From: Acidimicrobiaceae bacterium
GTDB lineage: Bacteria; Actinomycetota; Acidimicrobiia; Acidimicrobiales; Bog-793
NCBI GenBank assembly: GCA_003140595.1
Contig: PLKG01000103.1
Location: 1-41,695, forward strand
Direction of reading: 5' to 3'
DNA length: 41,695 bases
Translations under genes and position numbers: made by a program
Notes under the pieces: generated by a model
The model's database searches: none
Told to the model about the DNA's origin: nothing
Seen by the model: only the letters and a program-made list of their open reading frames with translations
Part shown: positions 1 to 7,787 of the stretch, piece by piece
Position numbering within the stretch: position 1 is the first letter of the stretch
Layout of the letters: each line of letters starts with the position of its first letter

Positions 1-91
1 CCGGCGAGTCGATAGTTTCGGCGATCGTCTGGCCGAAGATTTCTTCGAGCATGAAAAGACTCCGAATCAGGACTCTACGAATGATGTCCAT
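1..91 (-). CDS. Start of an unidentified minus-strand gene, cut by the window edge
   Basis: Reading the minus strand from ATG at 91 gives an open frame to the window edge, with a second possible ATG fourteen codons in (peptide begins MLEEIFGQTIAET). About 30 residues are visible, too few to name a family. The roughly 250 bases upstream hold no convincing gene but do hold inverted repeats, so the true start and any leader belong to a gene that mostly lies outside the window. A chance open frame cannot be excluded. Confidence 0.3.
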   Translation of the reverse strand, partial: MDIIRRVLIRSLFMLEEIFGQTIAETIDSP

Positions 92-251
92 GATTCAGCA
101 TCCCGGTGGTCGTACATCAGGGCCCTCCCGGATAGGCATACAGGGTGTCACGGTTTCGATCGTCGTCCGGTGGGCGCCCCACAGCACCTCTTGCTGAAAT
201 GCCCGCGACCAAAGCGGCTGGACCGAGCACCCCGCCTGCTCGCGTCAGGTG

Positions 252-322
252 GCAGACGCCGGGTGCAGAACGAAAGAGCACCTGCCTTGTGACGGAGTAG
301 TTCTTACAAACGCGCCGTCTGC
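252..322 (-). other. Possible structured leader element
   Basis: Arms GCAGACG (252-258) and CGTCTGC (316-322) are exactly complementary and enclose about 57 bases that contain a second small pairing, GGTGC with GCACC. On the minus strand this would be folded leader RNA upstream of the gene starting at 91. I compared it by eye with cobalamin, SAM, glycine, M-box and c-di-AMP riboswitch cores and found no match. It may be a leader structure, the terminator region of the small membrane gene just upstream, or chance in GC-rich DNA. Confidence 0.2.
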
Positions 323-339
323 GGGGGCTTTTATGCCCG

Positions 340-549
340 TCAAGCGTGCTTGACGGGCTCCCTCCGGGGCAGGAGAAGACCGGTCCCGCCAGCACCCGCC
401 GTGTGCACGGCCGGCTGGTCCGGGTCAGCCGTCACGCCGGGAAACCCGCGGAGTGGTTTCCAGTCACGTCCATCCCGGCTCTCCGCGCCGAAGAGCAAGG
501 TAGCCAAGGGCAGGCCCACAAGCACCAGGACCACCGCCAGCCAGATCAT
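340..549 (-). CDS. Small single-pass membrane protein
   Basis: About 69 residues from ATG at 549; a GTG at 576 would add nine. The first 20 residues are a hydrophobic segment (MIWLAVVLVLVGLPLATLLF), followed by a polar tail with GAESRDGRDW, a pattern I associate with short uncharacterised actinobacterial membrane proteins. A purine-rich AGGGA stretch lies just before the ATG. It is divergent from the LysR-type gene and lies upstream of the minus-strand gene that leaves the window. No function can be given. Confidence 0.5.
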   Translation of the reverse strand: MIWLAVVLVLVGLPLATLLFGAESRDGRDWKPLRGFPGVTADPDQPAVHTAGAGGTGLLLPRREPVKHA

Positions 550-662
550 GCCCGCATCCCTAACCCGGTTCTCCACAACTCCATAAAGCCATTGTCGTGC
601 CGCCCACGATGAAGAACAAGCAACTAGTTGCGAACAATCGTTCAGTATGGCTTAATTATCTT

Positions 663-1631
663 GTGATTGATGTCCGTCGTCTTAGAGCTTTTCAAGCCGT
701 CGTGGAGACCGGTTCGGTGTCGGCTGCCGCGGCACTCCTGAGTTACTCGCCCTCGGCTGTGAGTCAGCAGATGACTGCACTCGAGCGCGAGACGGGTGTC
801 CGGCTTTTCGAGCATGTGGGAAGGGGGGTGCGACCGACCGACGCCGCGTTACTACTATGCGAGCACACGACTCGCGTTTTCGCTTCGATCCAGAACGCCG
901 AGGACGCCCTCTCCGCGCTTGCCTCTGGCCACAGCGGAAGGATCCGGATAGGTGCGTTCCCGACGGCCGGGTCGTCGCTGGTACCTACCGCGCTCGCCGC
1001 CTTCCAGGCGGTCCATCCGAGTGTCGCTCTTGACCTTGTCGTCGTGGAAGGCGACGAGGCGGTGACCACTCTGCGGAGCGGCTCGATTGACGTCCTAGTG
1101 GCAGTCGAGACGAGATCTCGCGGTGACGTCGTGGACGACGATCTCGTCCACCGACACTTGCTGGCCGATCCTTTCCGGGTCGTGCTGGCCCGCTCGCACC
1201 CGCTGGCTGCGGAGCGATCGGTGGATCTGGCTCTTCTCGCCTCGGAGCGCTGGATCGGAGTCAGCTCCTGCCCGGGCCACTGTCAGCTCGTCATCGAGGC
1301 CGCTTGCATGCGGGCCGGGTTCCGGCCGGCATACGCGATCGACGCGGACGAGTATCCGACCGCGCAGGGCTTTGTCGCCGCCGGGCTCGGGGTGGCCTTC
1401 GTGCCGATGCTCGCGCTCGGCTCCTCGCTGCATCCCGGTGTAGCGGTGCGGAGACTGAAGGGCGACCAGCCGGCGCGCCAGGTGTGGGCGATGACCAGGC
1501 GTGCCCTTGCCGACAATGTGCCCGTCCTCGCAATGCTCGCCTGCTTGGAGACCGCAGCGAACGAGTTCGTTCGCGACGTCGTCGAGGCCGCTCCGGCGAG
1601 TCCCACGGCTCCGGTCAGCGACTCCGGGTAA
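663..1631 (+). CDS. LysR-family transcriptional regulator
   Basis: About 322 residues, the usual length for LysR proteins. The N-terminal winged helix-turn-helix is clear: LRAFQAVVETGSVSAAAALL, then SPSAVSQQMTALERETGVRL and the R-G-V-R-P-T motif. The rest is a periplasmic-binding-protein-like effector domain (RIGAFPTAGSSLVP near residue 95, a GLGVAFVP segment near 240). I chose GTG at 663 because the conserved domain begins at once; the frame is open to GTG 597 and ATG 609, which would add 18-22 residues of unconserved sequence. No strong ribosome-binding site precedes any choice. The downstream neighbour is a decayed globin, so a former target may be gone. Ligand unknown. Confidence 0.85.
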   Translation: MIDVRRLRAFQAVVETGSVSAAAALLSYSPSAVSQQMTALERETGVRLFEHVGRGVRPTDAALLLCEHTTRVFASIQNAEDALSALASGHSGRIRIGAFPTAGSSLVPTALAAFQAVHPSVALDLVVVEGDEAVTTLRSGSIDVLVAVETRSRGDVVDDDLVHRHLLADPFRVVLARSHPLAAERSVDLALLASERWIGVSSCPGHCQLVIEAACMRAGFRPAYAIDADEYPTAQGFVAAGLGVAFVPMLALGSSLHPGVAVRRLKGDQPARQVWAMTRRALADNVPVLAMLACLETAANEFVRDVVEAAPASPTAPVSDSG

Positions 1632-1795
1632 GCAAGCTCCGCCGCGCTTTGCCAAGGCGGTCGGAGTGAGAGCGGCGAGGAATTCTCAAGACGCCTGCAG
1701 CTGCAAGTCAGCAGATGTCTGCGGCGTCGCGAGCAACAGGCTGTGGCGCATGCGCGCAAGGTCGTGGCACGGTAGATGGCGCGCTAGGTGCCTCA

Positions 1796-2220
1796 ATGTT
1801 CGACCTCGCTGTTGGGGAGGCGGCGTTTCTGAAGCTCGCCGCCACAGATCACCAGCGTTGTCTGGCCGACCCGGTACTGAGTCACCCGTTCTCCCACGAG
1901 GGACATCCCGAGATGTCGAGCGACTTACCAGCTACTGGTCCGAAGTCCTCGGGGGACCTCCCGCTAGTCCGCGACCGGTGGTGGGCACTTTGCGATGATC
2001 AGCATTCACGCTTCGACGGGGGCAGACGATGAACTGGGTGATCGGTTCCTCGAATGCTTCGTAAAGGCAGTCGACAAAGCGGGGTTTCCCGAAGATCCAG
2101 AGTTTCGTGGCGCTCTTCGTGCCTACATTCAGTGGGCGGTACACGAAGTACACGCATCTTCTCCACCCGCTTCGACGGTACCGAGAGAATCGTCGTCCCA
2201 CAATGGTCCTCGGACGACTG
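1796..2220 (+). pseudogene. Decayed truncated-hemoglobin-like gene
   Basis: Pieces of one globin-like protein lie in order in three reading frames. Frame one from ATG 1796 reads MFDLAVGEAAFLKLAATDH, then QRCLADPVLSHPFSHEGHPE. After a shift near 1912 the next frame reads DVERLTSYWSEVLGGPP. After another shift near 1990 the third frame reads ISIHASTGADDELGDRFLEC and ends EFRGALRAYIQWAVHEV. A last shift near 2175 gives the family-like C-terminus VPQWSSDD. The order and spacing match actinobacterial truncated hemoglobins, where HPFSH, HVERLA.YW.EVLGGP and a PRW.W end are characteristic in my memory. Three frame changes in about 425 bases mean no intact product. Poor sequence quality is the alternative, but neighbouring genes are intact. 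Confidence 0.65.
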
Positions 2221-2321
2221 CAACGGGGACCTGTCGCGGGCTGGACGGGCAAAGCCTTCGTGTTCGAGCGCTCTAGTACGCCGCGCTCATTGGAGTCTGG
2301 GCTTCACACCCGACCATTGAA

Positions 2322-2346
2322 CAAATAGCCAGCGGCTGGTTATTTG
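2322..2346 (-). terminator. Hairpin overlapping the stop of the Kelch/Ig gene
   Basis: CAAATAGCCAG (2322-2332) and CTGGTTATTTG (2336-2346) pair over 11 positions (one G-T wobble in RNA) around a 3-base loop. On the minus strand the stem begins at the last lysine codon and TAA stop of the secreted repeat protein, and the 3' arm ends TATTTGTT. Position and shape fit an intrinsic terminator. Confidence 0.65.
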
Positions 2347-4715
2347 ATGACGATTAGGACCTCCCGGGCCGAACTGGACCGCTTGAAGTTCGTGCTGCCG
2401 AGGTAGGTAGCGGCGAGGTGGTGAGTGCCCTTCGTGAGCTCCCTGCGCGAGAGGGTGCATGTTCGCTTGTCCGATGAGAGCACCATCGCGCACAAAGTTG
2501 TGCCGGACTCCTTGATCGTCACCCTCCCAGTCGGTGTCCCAACATATTGCGGAAAGACAGTGACCGACAGACGCTCCACCTGCTCGTTTCCGTAGGTCAC
2601 CTCCTTCGATGACAGCCTGAGCGCCGTCTTGGACGACGCCTTGGCAACCCTGAAGCTCTGCGTGGCCTCGGTGGCCGGGAGATAGTCCGCATCACCAGCC
2701 TGGTTCGCGTTGATAGTGCAGATGCCCACGCCGGTGAAGCGCACAACCGAGCCCGAGACGATGCACCTCGACCTCGTGCGGAAGATGACCTTGTGGCCAG
2801 AGGCTCCGCCGACGGCCCTCACTGTGTAGGTGGCCCCCACGCTCGCATCCGCCGGCGCCCTCGAGGTAAAGGCGATGGTCTGGCGAGCCCTGCCGACGAT
2901 GATCGTCTGCTCGACCTGGATCGCTGGAAAATAGTTGGCGTTGCCGGACTGGTTCGCGTTGACGACGCATCTGCCAGCGCCAATGAAGTGCACCATCGCG
3001 CCCGCTACCGCGCACATCGATGTTGCGCTGAAGATGAGCGCATTATCCGAGGCACCGCCGGTAGCCCGGACCGTGTAGATGCCGCCCACGGTAGCGTCGG
3101 AAGGTGCAGTCGAGATGAAGGTAATGACCTGGGAAGCCTTGCCGACGGCTATCGTCTGCTGGGCCTCGCTAGCTGGGAGGTAATGCGCGTCGCCGGCCTG
3201 ATTCGCGTCGACGACACATTCGCCCGCGCCGATGAAGCTCACCGTAGATCCCGACACGGTGCATATCGACGTTGTGCTGAAAGTGACCTCGTTGCCGGAG
3301 GCACCGCCCGTGGCCTTCACTACGTAGTCGGTGCCCACCGTCGCGTCGGAAGGTGCAGTTGAGGTGAATACAACAGTCTGGGAAGCCTTGCCTACGGTGA
3401 GGCTGAAGGTCCAGCTGCCAATGTCACCATTGGTATCGCTGTCTCTGCCAGTCACCGTGTAGGTGCCAGGTGCCAGCGAGGTGGCAGCGCGGATCGCCCC
3501 GGACCCGCTGACAATAACGTCGGTGGCGTCCGTTCTGGCCTCGATGTAGCTGACGGTTCCGGCGGCATTCGTCACTGCGAGGTGGCCGCCGTAGCCCGCA
3601 CCGTAGGCGACGGTCGCCGCGGTCGGGCTGGCTTGGGAGAGGACGACGGTGATCTGTGCGAAGGTCCAAGTGTCGCTGAGGCTGACGCTGTCGGCCTCGC
3701 CTCCGAACAGGACCACGCCCGAAGTGGCCAAGTCATAGGCCATGGTCGCGCCATCCCGGGCGGTGGGGCTGCTCGCCGTAGTGACTTGAGTCCAGTTCGT
3801 GCCGTCGAATGTCCACGTGTCACTCAAGTCTCCGCTGCTGGCCTCCCCTCCGAACATGATGAGGTGACCCGTGGTCGGGTCGTAGGCAATCGATGCGCTG
3901 TCGCGGGCAGGCGGGCGCGTGGCGGTGGAGAGCTCTGTCCAAGTCGTACCGTCGAAGGTCCACGTGTCGCTGAGGTCTCCACCGTTGCCGGATCCTCCGA
4001 ACAGGACCACGTCTGCGGTGGCTGGGTCGTAGGCCATGGCGGAATACCAACGGGCGGGCGGGCTCGCGGGCGGGGAGAGCTGCGTCCAGTTCGTACCGTC
4101 GAAAGTCCAGGTGTCGCCGAGGTTGCCACCATTCCCCTCCCCCCCGAAGAGGACGATCTTCCCCGTGGCCGCGTCGTAGGCAAAGGAGGCGCTGTCGCGG
4201 GCTGGCGGGCTCGCGGTGGTGGAGAGTTCTGTCCAGTTCGTACCGTCGAAAGTCCACGTGTCACTGAGGTCGCCGCTGTTGCCGGATCCCCCGAAGAGGA
4301 CGATCTTCCCCGTGGCTGGGTCGTAGGCCATGGAGGCGTATGCCCTGGCGGGGGGACTGGTCGAGGGGGAGAGACGCGTCCAAGTCACCCCGTTGAAGGT
4401 CCAGGTGTCGTTGAGATCGCTGCCGCCGTTTGCCCCGCCAAATAGCACGACGCTTCCGGTGGCAGAGTCGTAGGCCATTGAGGCACTGTCGCGGACGGGC
4501 GGGCTGGTAGCCGGCGAGACCCGCGTCCAGGTCGCCTCGGGCGATGTCGGCATACTTGCTCCGGCGGTAATCCCCGGCGCGATCGCTGTGGTGAACGACG
4601 CGACGACAGCCAGGAGAACTAGCCGTAACCGCCTTGCGACATCGTGACATCGCCCCGAATTGTCATTCCGAATGGTGTCGAACGATGCAAACACTCTGGT
4701 TCCCCCCGGTCCCAT
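2340..4715 (-). CDS. Secreted Kelch-repeat and Ig-like-repeat protein
   Basis: 791 residues from ATG 4715; GTG at 4694 after a GGGGGGAACC stretch is an alternative start. A basic stretch and hydrophobic segment at about 29-52 (RRLRLVLLAVVASFTTAIA) form a signal peptide or anchor. Residues 62-355 are six Kelch/galactose-oxidase-type repeats with an exact 49-residue period, each with TWT, PPARDSASMAYD-like, VVLFGG and DTWTF parts. Residues 360-440 look like an Ig or cadherin-like domain. Residues 446-690 hold three 83-residue Ig-like (MBG-type) repeats, each with one APSDATVG-like start and a Cys pair, and about 695-791 is a further Ig-like domain. No catalytic residues or sortase motif are seen. 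It is probably an exported propeller plus stalk for adhesion or glycan contact. A terminator hairpin follows. Confidence 0.8.
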   Translation of the reverse strand: MGPGGTRVFASFDTIRNDNSGRCHDVARRLRLVLLAVVASFTTAIAPGITAGASMPTSPEATWTRVSPATSPPVRDSASMAYDSATGSVVLFGGANGGSDLNDTWTFNGVTWTRLSPSTSPPARAYASMAYDPATGKIVLFGGSGNSGDLSDTWTFDGTNWTELSTTASPPARDSASFAYDAATGKIVLFGGEGNGGNLGDTWTFDGTNWTQLSPPASPPARWYSAMAYDPATADVVLFGGSGNGGDLSDTWTFDGTTWTELSTATRPPARDSASIAYDPTTGHLIMFGGEASSGDLSDTWTFDGTNWTQVTTASSPTARDGATMAYDLATSGVVLFGGEADSVSLSDTWTFAQITVVLSQASPTAATVAYGAGYGGHLAVTNAAGTVSYIEARTDATDVIVSGSGAIRAATSLAPGTYTVTGRDSDTNGDIGSWTFSLTVGKASQTVVFTSTAPSDATVGTDYVVKATGGASGNEVTFSTTSICTVSGSTVSFIGAGECVVDANQAGDAHYLPASEAQQTIAVGKASQVITFISTAPSDATVGGIYTVRATGGASDNALIFSATSMCAVAGAMVHFIGAGRCVVNANQSGNANYFPAIQVEQTIIVGRARQTIAFTSRAPADASVGATYTVRAVGGASGHKVIFRTRSRCIVSGSVVRFTGVGICTINANQAGDADYLPATEATQSFRVAKASSKTALRLSSKEVTYGNEQVERLSVTVFPQYVGTPTGRVTIKESGTTLCAMVLSSDKRTCTLSRRELTKGTHHLAATYLGSTNFKRSSSAREVLIVIK

Positions 4716-4893
4716 TTCAATCTGCCCGCTCCCGCCGTCACAGGCAGACCGAAGCGAGCAGTCGCGTCCGTTGCGTGCAACCCACGTCGAATTGTGACCC
4801 TATCGGGCGCCCATGACATGACACGAAGAGCCTCGGCTCAGACGATAGCGACCACCAGGACGGCGCGGGCTGTGACGCTTGACCTTGTATGTC

Positions 4894-5607
4894 TCAGCCT
4901 GACACGATCCCGTGGACGAGGAAGGTCGCTCCTCTTGCCGCGAGCAGCGTCCCCAGCAGGATGCCCAGCACCACGCTCACGACGAGTAGCCACTGCCGGG
5001 CCTTGGTGCCGGCGACTTGACGCCTGGTTCGCCCGTACCAGTCGCGCGGGGCAAGCCTCAAGGTTTCACCGAGGTGCGAGAGCACGTGGACGGTCATGAC
5101 GCCGAACCACAGGACAAAGGTCGCCTTGTGGAGAAACACGAGGTCCGACCGCCACCGGGCGGCGGCGAAGAGCAAGGCGATACCGCTCCCGAACAACGCC
5201 AGGGTGAGCACGACCACCACCGGCCCCAGCAACCTGAGAAGTACGGGAGGAGGGCCCTTTTTCACGAAGGCCGGTTTTCCTGTGTAGTAACGGAAGAACC
5301 GGTACCCGGTTGAGCCGAGCTTCACCAGGACAGGTGGCACGAGCACCATCCCGATGACGACGTGGGCGGTGAGGAGGCTTTGGATGAAGGGAATCGTGAG
5401 TCCCTCGGCAGCGAGCAGCACGAGCAACACTGCCGCCGACGACCCCGTGAGTCGGGCGTTTGCTTCAACCCCGCCGTCGCTGTGAAGGACGCGCCGTCGT
5501 GTCTCGCCTGTTGTCAGGTCTGTCGCCACAATTCGCTTCGCGGATTGTCGCAGGACCGAGAGCCCCTGCGATCGCTCCGACCCGAAAGCTGTCCCATCGT
5601 CCGTCAT
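4894..5607 (-). CDS. Multi-pass membrane protein with conserved histidines, cytochrome-b-like
   Basis: 237 residues. After a polar N-terminus of about 50 residues there are about five hydrophobic segments (55-75, 80-98, 127-149, 158-178, 205-224). Histidines lie inside or at the ends of helices: H82 (TAHVVIGM), H160 (FLHKATF), H174 and H178 (VHVLSHLG). Such spacing is typical of di-heme cytochrome b561-type or ferric-reductase-like four-helix proteins, so a membrane electron-transfer role is likely, though heme binding is inferred. ATG 5607 follows AGAGG. The promoter region holds four tandem 11-bp repeats shared with the flavin electron-transfer operon at 11-14 kb, so the two may work together. 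Confidence 0.6.
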   Translation of the reverse strand: MTDDGTAFGSERSQGLSVLRQSAKRIVATDLTTGETRRRVLHSDGGVEANARLTGSSAAVLLVLLAAEGLTIPFIQSLLTAHVVIGMVLVPPVLVKLGSTGYRFFRYYTGKPAFVKKGPPPVLLRLLGPVVVVLTLALFGSGIALLFAAARWRSDLVFLHKATFVLWFGVMTVHVLSHLGETLRLAPRDWYGRTRRQVAGTKARQWLLVVSVVLGILLGTLLAARGATFLVHGIVSG

Positions 5608-5656
5608 TCGCCTCTAGCGTGCCGGAAAGCCTCCCTCTGACGCGCGCAAGCAGGGA

Positions 5657-5700
5657 TCTTCTTGGCCGGATCTTTGCCGACTCTTTTCCGAACCCTTGAG
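5657..5700 (-). promoter_or_regulatory. Tandem 11-bp operator array (site A)
   Basis: On the minus strand, in register: CTCAAGGGTTC, GGAAAAGAGTC, GGCAAAGATCC, GGCCAAGAAGA. The last three clearly resemble the consensus GGCAAAGATTC and the first is weaker. The array ends 49 bases before the start codon at 5607 and points toward that gene. The 11-bp phasing fits side-by-side binding of OmpR/PhoB-type regulators. Confidence 0.6.
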
Positions 5701-5765
5701 CCCACGTGACGCAAGACGGCAAACTTGAGTTCCCCGACATGCCCGGACGCCGAGCCCGCGAAGCT

Positions 5766-6107
5766 CTAGTGAACCGGGGGCGACCGCATCCGCCATCTTC
5801 GTCGCACCCGGTCGCCCTTCTCGGACGGAAGCTTCACTGGCCTGTCTTGTGGGTGGCTATGGAGAGTGACGCCTCCGGAGTCGGCTCGCAAGTGCCTCAA
5901 GCCTGCAAGCGGAGTTCTCCTTCGCGACTTCGTGTGATCATGAACAGGTCCTACGATCTGAACTGGGCGTCGCGCCCGAACGACTGTGGCACCGTTGCCT
6001 GGTGCCGCCGCCGGCGCGTCAATGGCGTCACGGCGCAGGGTCCGCGAAACGCCTTCGATACCGTGGGGCGCGATAAGGGCGAGGCAAGTGGCGTCGCTGT
6101 TGTTCAT
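5766..6107 (-). CDS. Possible small hypothetical protein
   Basis: A 113-residue frame from ATG 6107, preceded by a good ribosome-binding site (AAGGGGAA, then six bases). The first half (MNNSDATCLALIAPHGIEGV, then SRTLRRDAIDAP) looks protein-like; the second half is rich in Arg and Pro and less convincing, so the frame may be shifted or decayed. No family recognised. It lies in the 750-base gap between two operator arrays. Confidence 0.25.
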   Translation of the reverse strand: MNNSDATCLALIAPHGIEGVSRTLRRDAIDAPAAAPGNGATVVRARRPVQIVGPVHDHTKSRRRTPLAGLRHLRADSGGVTLHSHPQDRPVKLPSEKGDRVRRRWRMRSPPVH

Positions 6108-6289
6108 GTCTGTTCCCCTTGTTCTGGAGCTGCTCTTCCGGCTCGTTCCGACCACCATGCGCCTCGAGGCTTCGAGGACACCAAGAACAACCTGGCAATC
6201 TGCTACGTGTGAGCCGGTTGTGCCTCATAGCCCGCGCGCGGCGCCCTGCTCCCTCAACGGTCCATCCGGTATGGTCGACACCCTTCTTT

Positions 6290-6322
6290 CGAAAAGATTC
6301 GGCAAAGACTTGGGAAAGAAGG
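6290..6322 (+). promoter_or_regulatory. Tandem 11-bp operator array (site B)
   Basis: Three contiguous repeats on the plus strand: CGAAAAGATTC, GGCAAAGACTT, GGGAAAGAAGG. It ends 36 bases before the likely start of the phosphodiester glycosidase (6359). A GACGCTAATG stretch 13 bases downstream could supply a -10 element, the layout expected of an activator bound where a poor -35 would lie. Confidence 0.65.
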
Positions 6323-6358
6323 ACTTCAGTTGCCGACGCTAATGAGCACGCATCAGGC

Positions 6359-7777
6359 ATGCTCTTTCAAATGACTAGCGATCGTGTAGCTTCCCCACCA
6401 CGACGTCAGGCCTCGGCGACCGAGCGACCCAAAGTCTCGGCCACGAGGATGACGACTGAGCGGGGCTCGGGTGCTCGACGTTCTGGCGGACAGAGCGCCC
6501 CTTCCAGCCCGAGAGTCATCCACGAGCCCCGTGCAAAGGGTGTTCACTGGCCGTCATGGCGAAGCCACCGCGCCTATGTTCGTGGCCGCCGGCTACGCAC
6601 TCGCCAGCTACGACGCTTTCGGCGTACCTGGCCCGGTCGCCACCCATTTGCTACAGGCACCTTGGCTGTGATCGTGCTCTTCACACCCATCTGGGCCTCG
6701 CTGGGAAGCGCACTCAATAATCAGGCGTTGGGTCTCTCGGTTTCGGCGCGCTTTGCCGAGTGGTTGCGTGACAACGGCGCCGGGTCGGTAGTGAACTCGG
6801 CTGAGAATTGGTGGTACTCACACCATCAGCCTCCCGTGGGAGGGCGACCCTTGGCTGAGGCTCTACCCACTCAGCAACGCACCGGCGTGCGCGCCACCGG
6901 TTTTCACCGCGACTCAACTGCCCACCTCACGGTTCCCACGTCGCTTGTGCCGTTTGCCCATCCCGCGTTGGCCGGTGAGGGAAGCTGGAGGCCTGTGGGC
7001 CGTCTCGTGCAAGGTATCCCAGCCATCTACGCGACGTTTCTCCGACCGGATGCGATCCACACAAGCGTCGTGGATGGGATCGCCTGGCTGGACACGCGGC
7101 TGCTGTCGGCCACGTTGTACTCAGGCAGCTACATACCCGGCGGCGGCCCTTACACATACACGGCTCCGGTCCAGCCCACCGCCGCTCGTACGCTTGTAGC
7201 TGCCTTCAATGCGGGATTCCGCATGCAGGATGCCAACGGCGGCTACTACACCCAGGGTCAGACGATCCTCCCGTTGCGTGCCGGCGCAGCGTCCTTCGTG
7301 ATCTACCGGAATGGCACCGCCGCGGTAGGCGCGTGGGGAACTGACGTCAAGATGACCTCGGACGTGGTTGCTGTGAGGCAGAATCTCAATCTTCTTGTGG
7401 ACAACGGCAAGCCGGTGTCGGGACTCAATGCCAACGACACGACCAAGTGGGGCAACACTCTCGGCAACCAGGTCTACGTGTCGCGTTCGGGCATCGGGGT
7501 GACCGGCGACGGCGCCCTCGTCTACGTGGGGGGACCGAGCCTCAACATCACCGATCTTGCCAGCCTGTTGGTGCGTGCCGGGGCGGTGCGGGCGATGGAG
7601 CTGGACATCAACACCGACTGGGTGAACTTCGCCACCTTCGCCCCTTCTACGCTAACGGGCCTGGCATCACCGGCAAATGCAACCGACCTGTTGCCTCTCG
7701 CCGACATGGCCGGACCTCCGACCCGATATTTCGAGACCTGGTGGGCACGCGACTTCATCACGATGTCGGCCCGCTGA
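6359..7777 (+). CDS. Membrane-anchored phosphodiester glycosidase-family protein (NAGPA/DUF2233 domain)
   Basis: 472 residues from ATG 6359 (ATG 6371 also possible). I reject upstream starts because the operator array at 6290-6322 must lie outside the gene. Residues 1-97 are polar and very basic; 98-118 are a transmembrane anchor (FATGTLAVIVLFTPIWASLG); the rest should be outside. The NAGPA-type domain occupies about 240-465, with AFNAGFR, a SFVIYRNGTAAVGAWG strand, NLLVDNGKPV and the acidic MELDINTDWVNF segment. The namesake enzyme uncovers mannose-6-phosphate by removing GlcNAc; bacterial relatives act on envelope or teichoic-type phosphodiesters, so an envelope glycan substrate is inferred. 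Ends at 7777, convergent with the broken dprE2. Confidence 0.75.
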   Translation: MLFQMTSDRVASPPRRQASATERPKVSATRMTTERGSGARRSGGQSAPSSPRVIHEPRAKGVHWPSWRSHRAYVRGRRLRTRQLRRFRRTWPGRHPFATGTLAVIVLFTPIWASLGSALNNQALGLSVSARFAEWLRDNGAGSVVNSAENWWYSHHQPPVGGRPLAEALPTQQRTGVRATGFHRDSTAHLTVPTSLVPFAHPALAGEGSWRPVGRLVQGIPAIYATFLRPDAIHTSVVDGIAWLDTRLLSATLYSGSYIPGGGPYTYTAPVQPTAARTLVAAFNAGFRMQDANGGYYTQGQTILPLRAGAASFVIYRNGTAAVGAWGTDVKMTSDVVAVRQNLNLLVDNGKPVSGLNANDTTKWGNTLGNQVYVSRSGIGVTGDGALVYVGGPSLNITDLASLLVRAGAVRAMELDINTDWVNFATFAPSTLTGLASPANATDLLPLADMAGPPTRYFETWWARDFITMSAR

Positions 7778-7787
7778 ACTTGGCGCG

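Larger units (their letters stand above)
5608..6358. other. Intergenic region between divergent genes
   Basis: About 750 bases between the cytochrome-b-like gene (minus) and the phosphodiester glycosidase (plus). It carries 11-bp repeat arrays at both ends (5657-5700 and 6290-6322), each facing the adjacent gene, and in the middle one weak minus-strand frame (5766-6107). No RNA gene or mobile element is seen. Confidence 0.6.

Noticed and set aside
3582-4445. 287-codon open frame antisense to the Kelch/Ig gene
   Set aside because: It mirrors the repeated coding sequence on the other strand, is low in complexity and matches no protein pattern.
3640-4530. Regular ~147-base repeats as a possible CRISPR or mobile repeat array
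   Set aside because: They are in-frame Kelch repeats of a protein gene, not short repeats with unique spacers.
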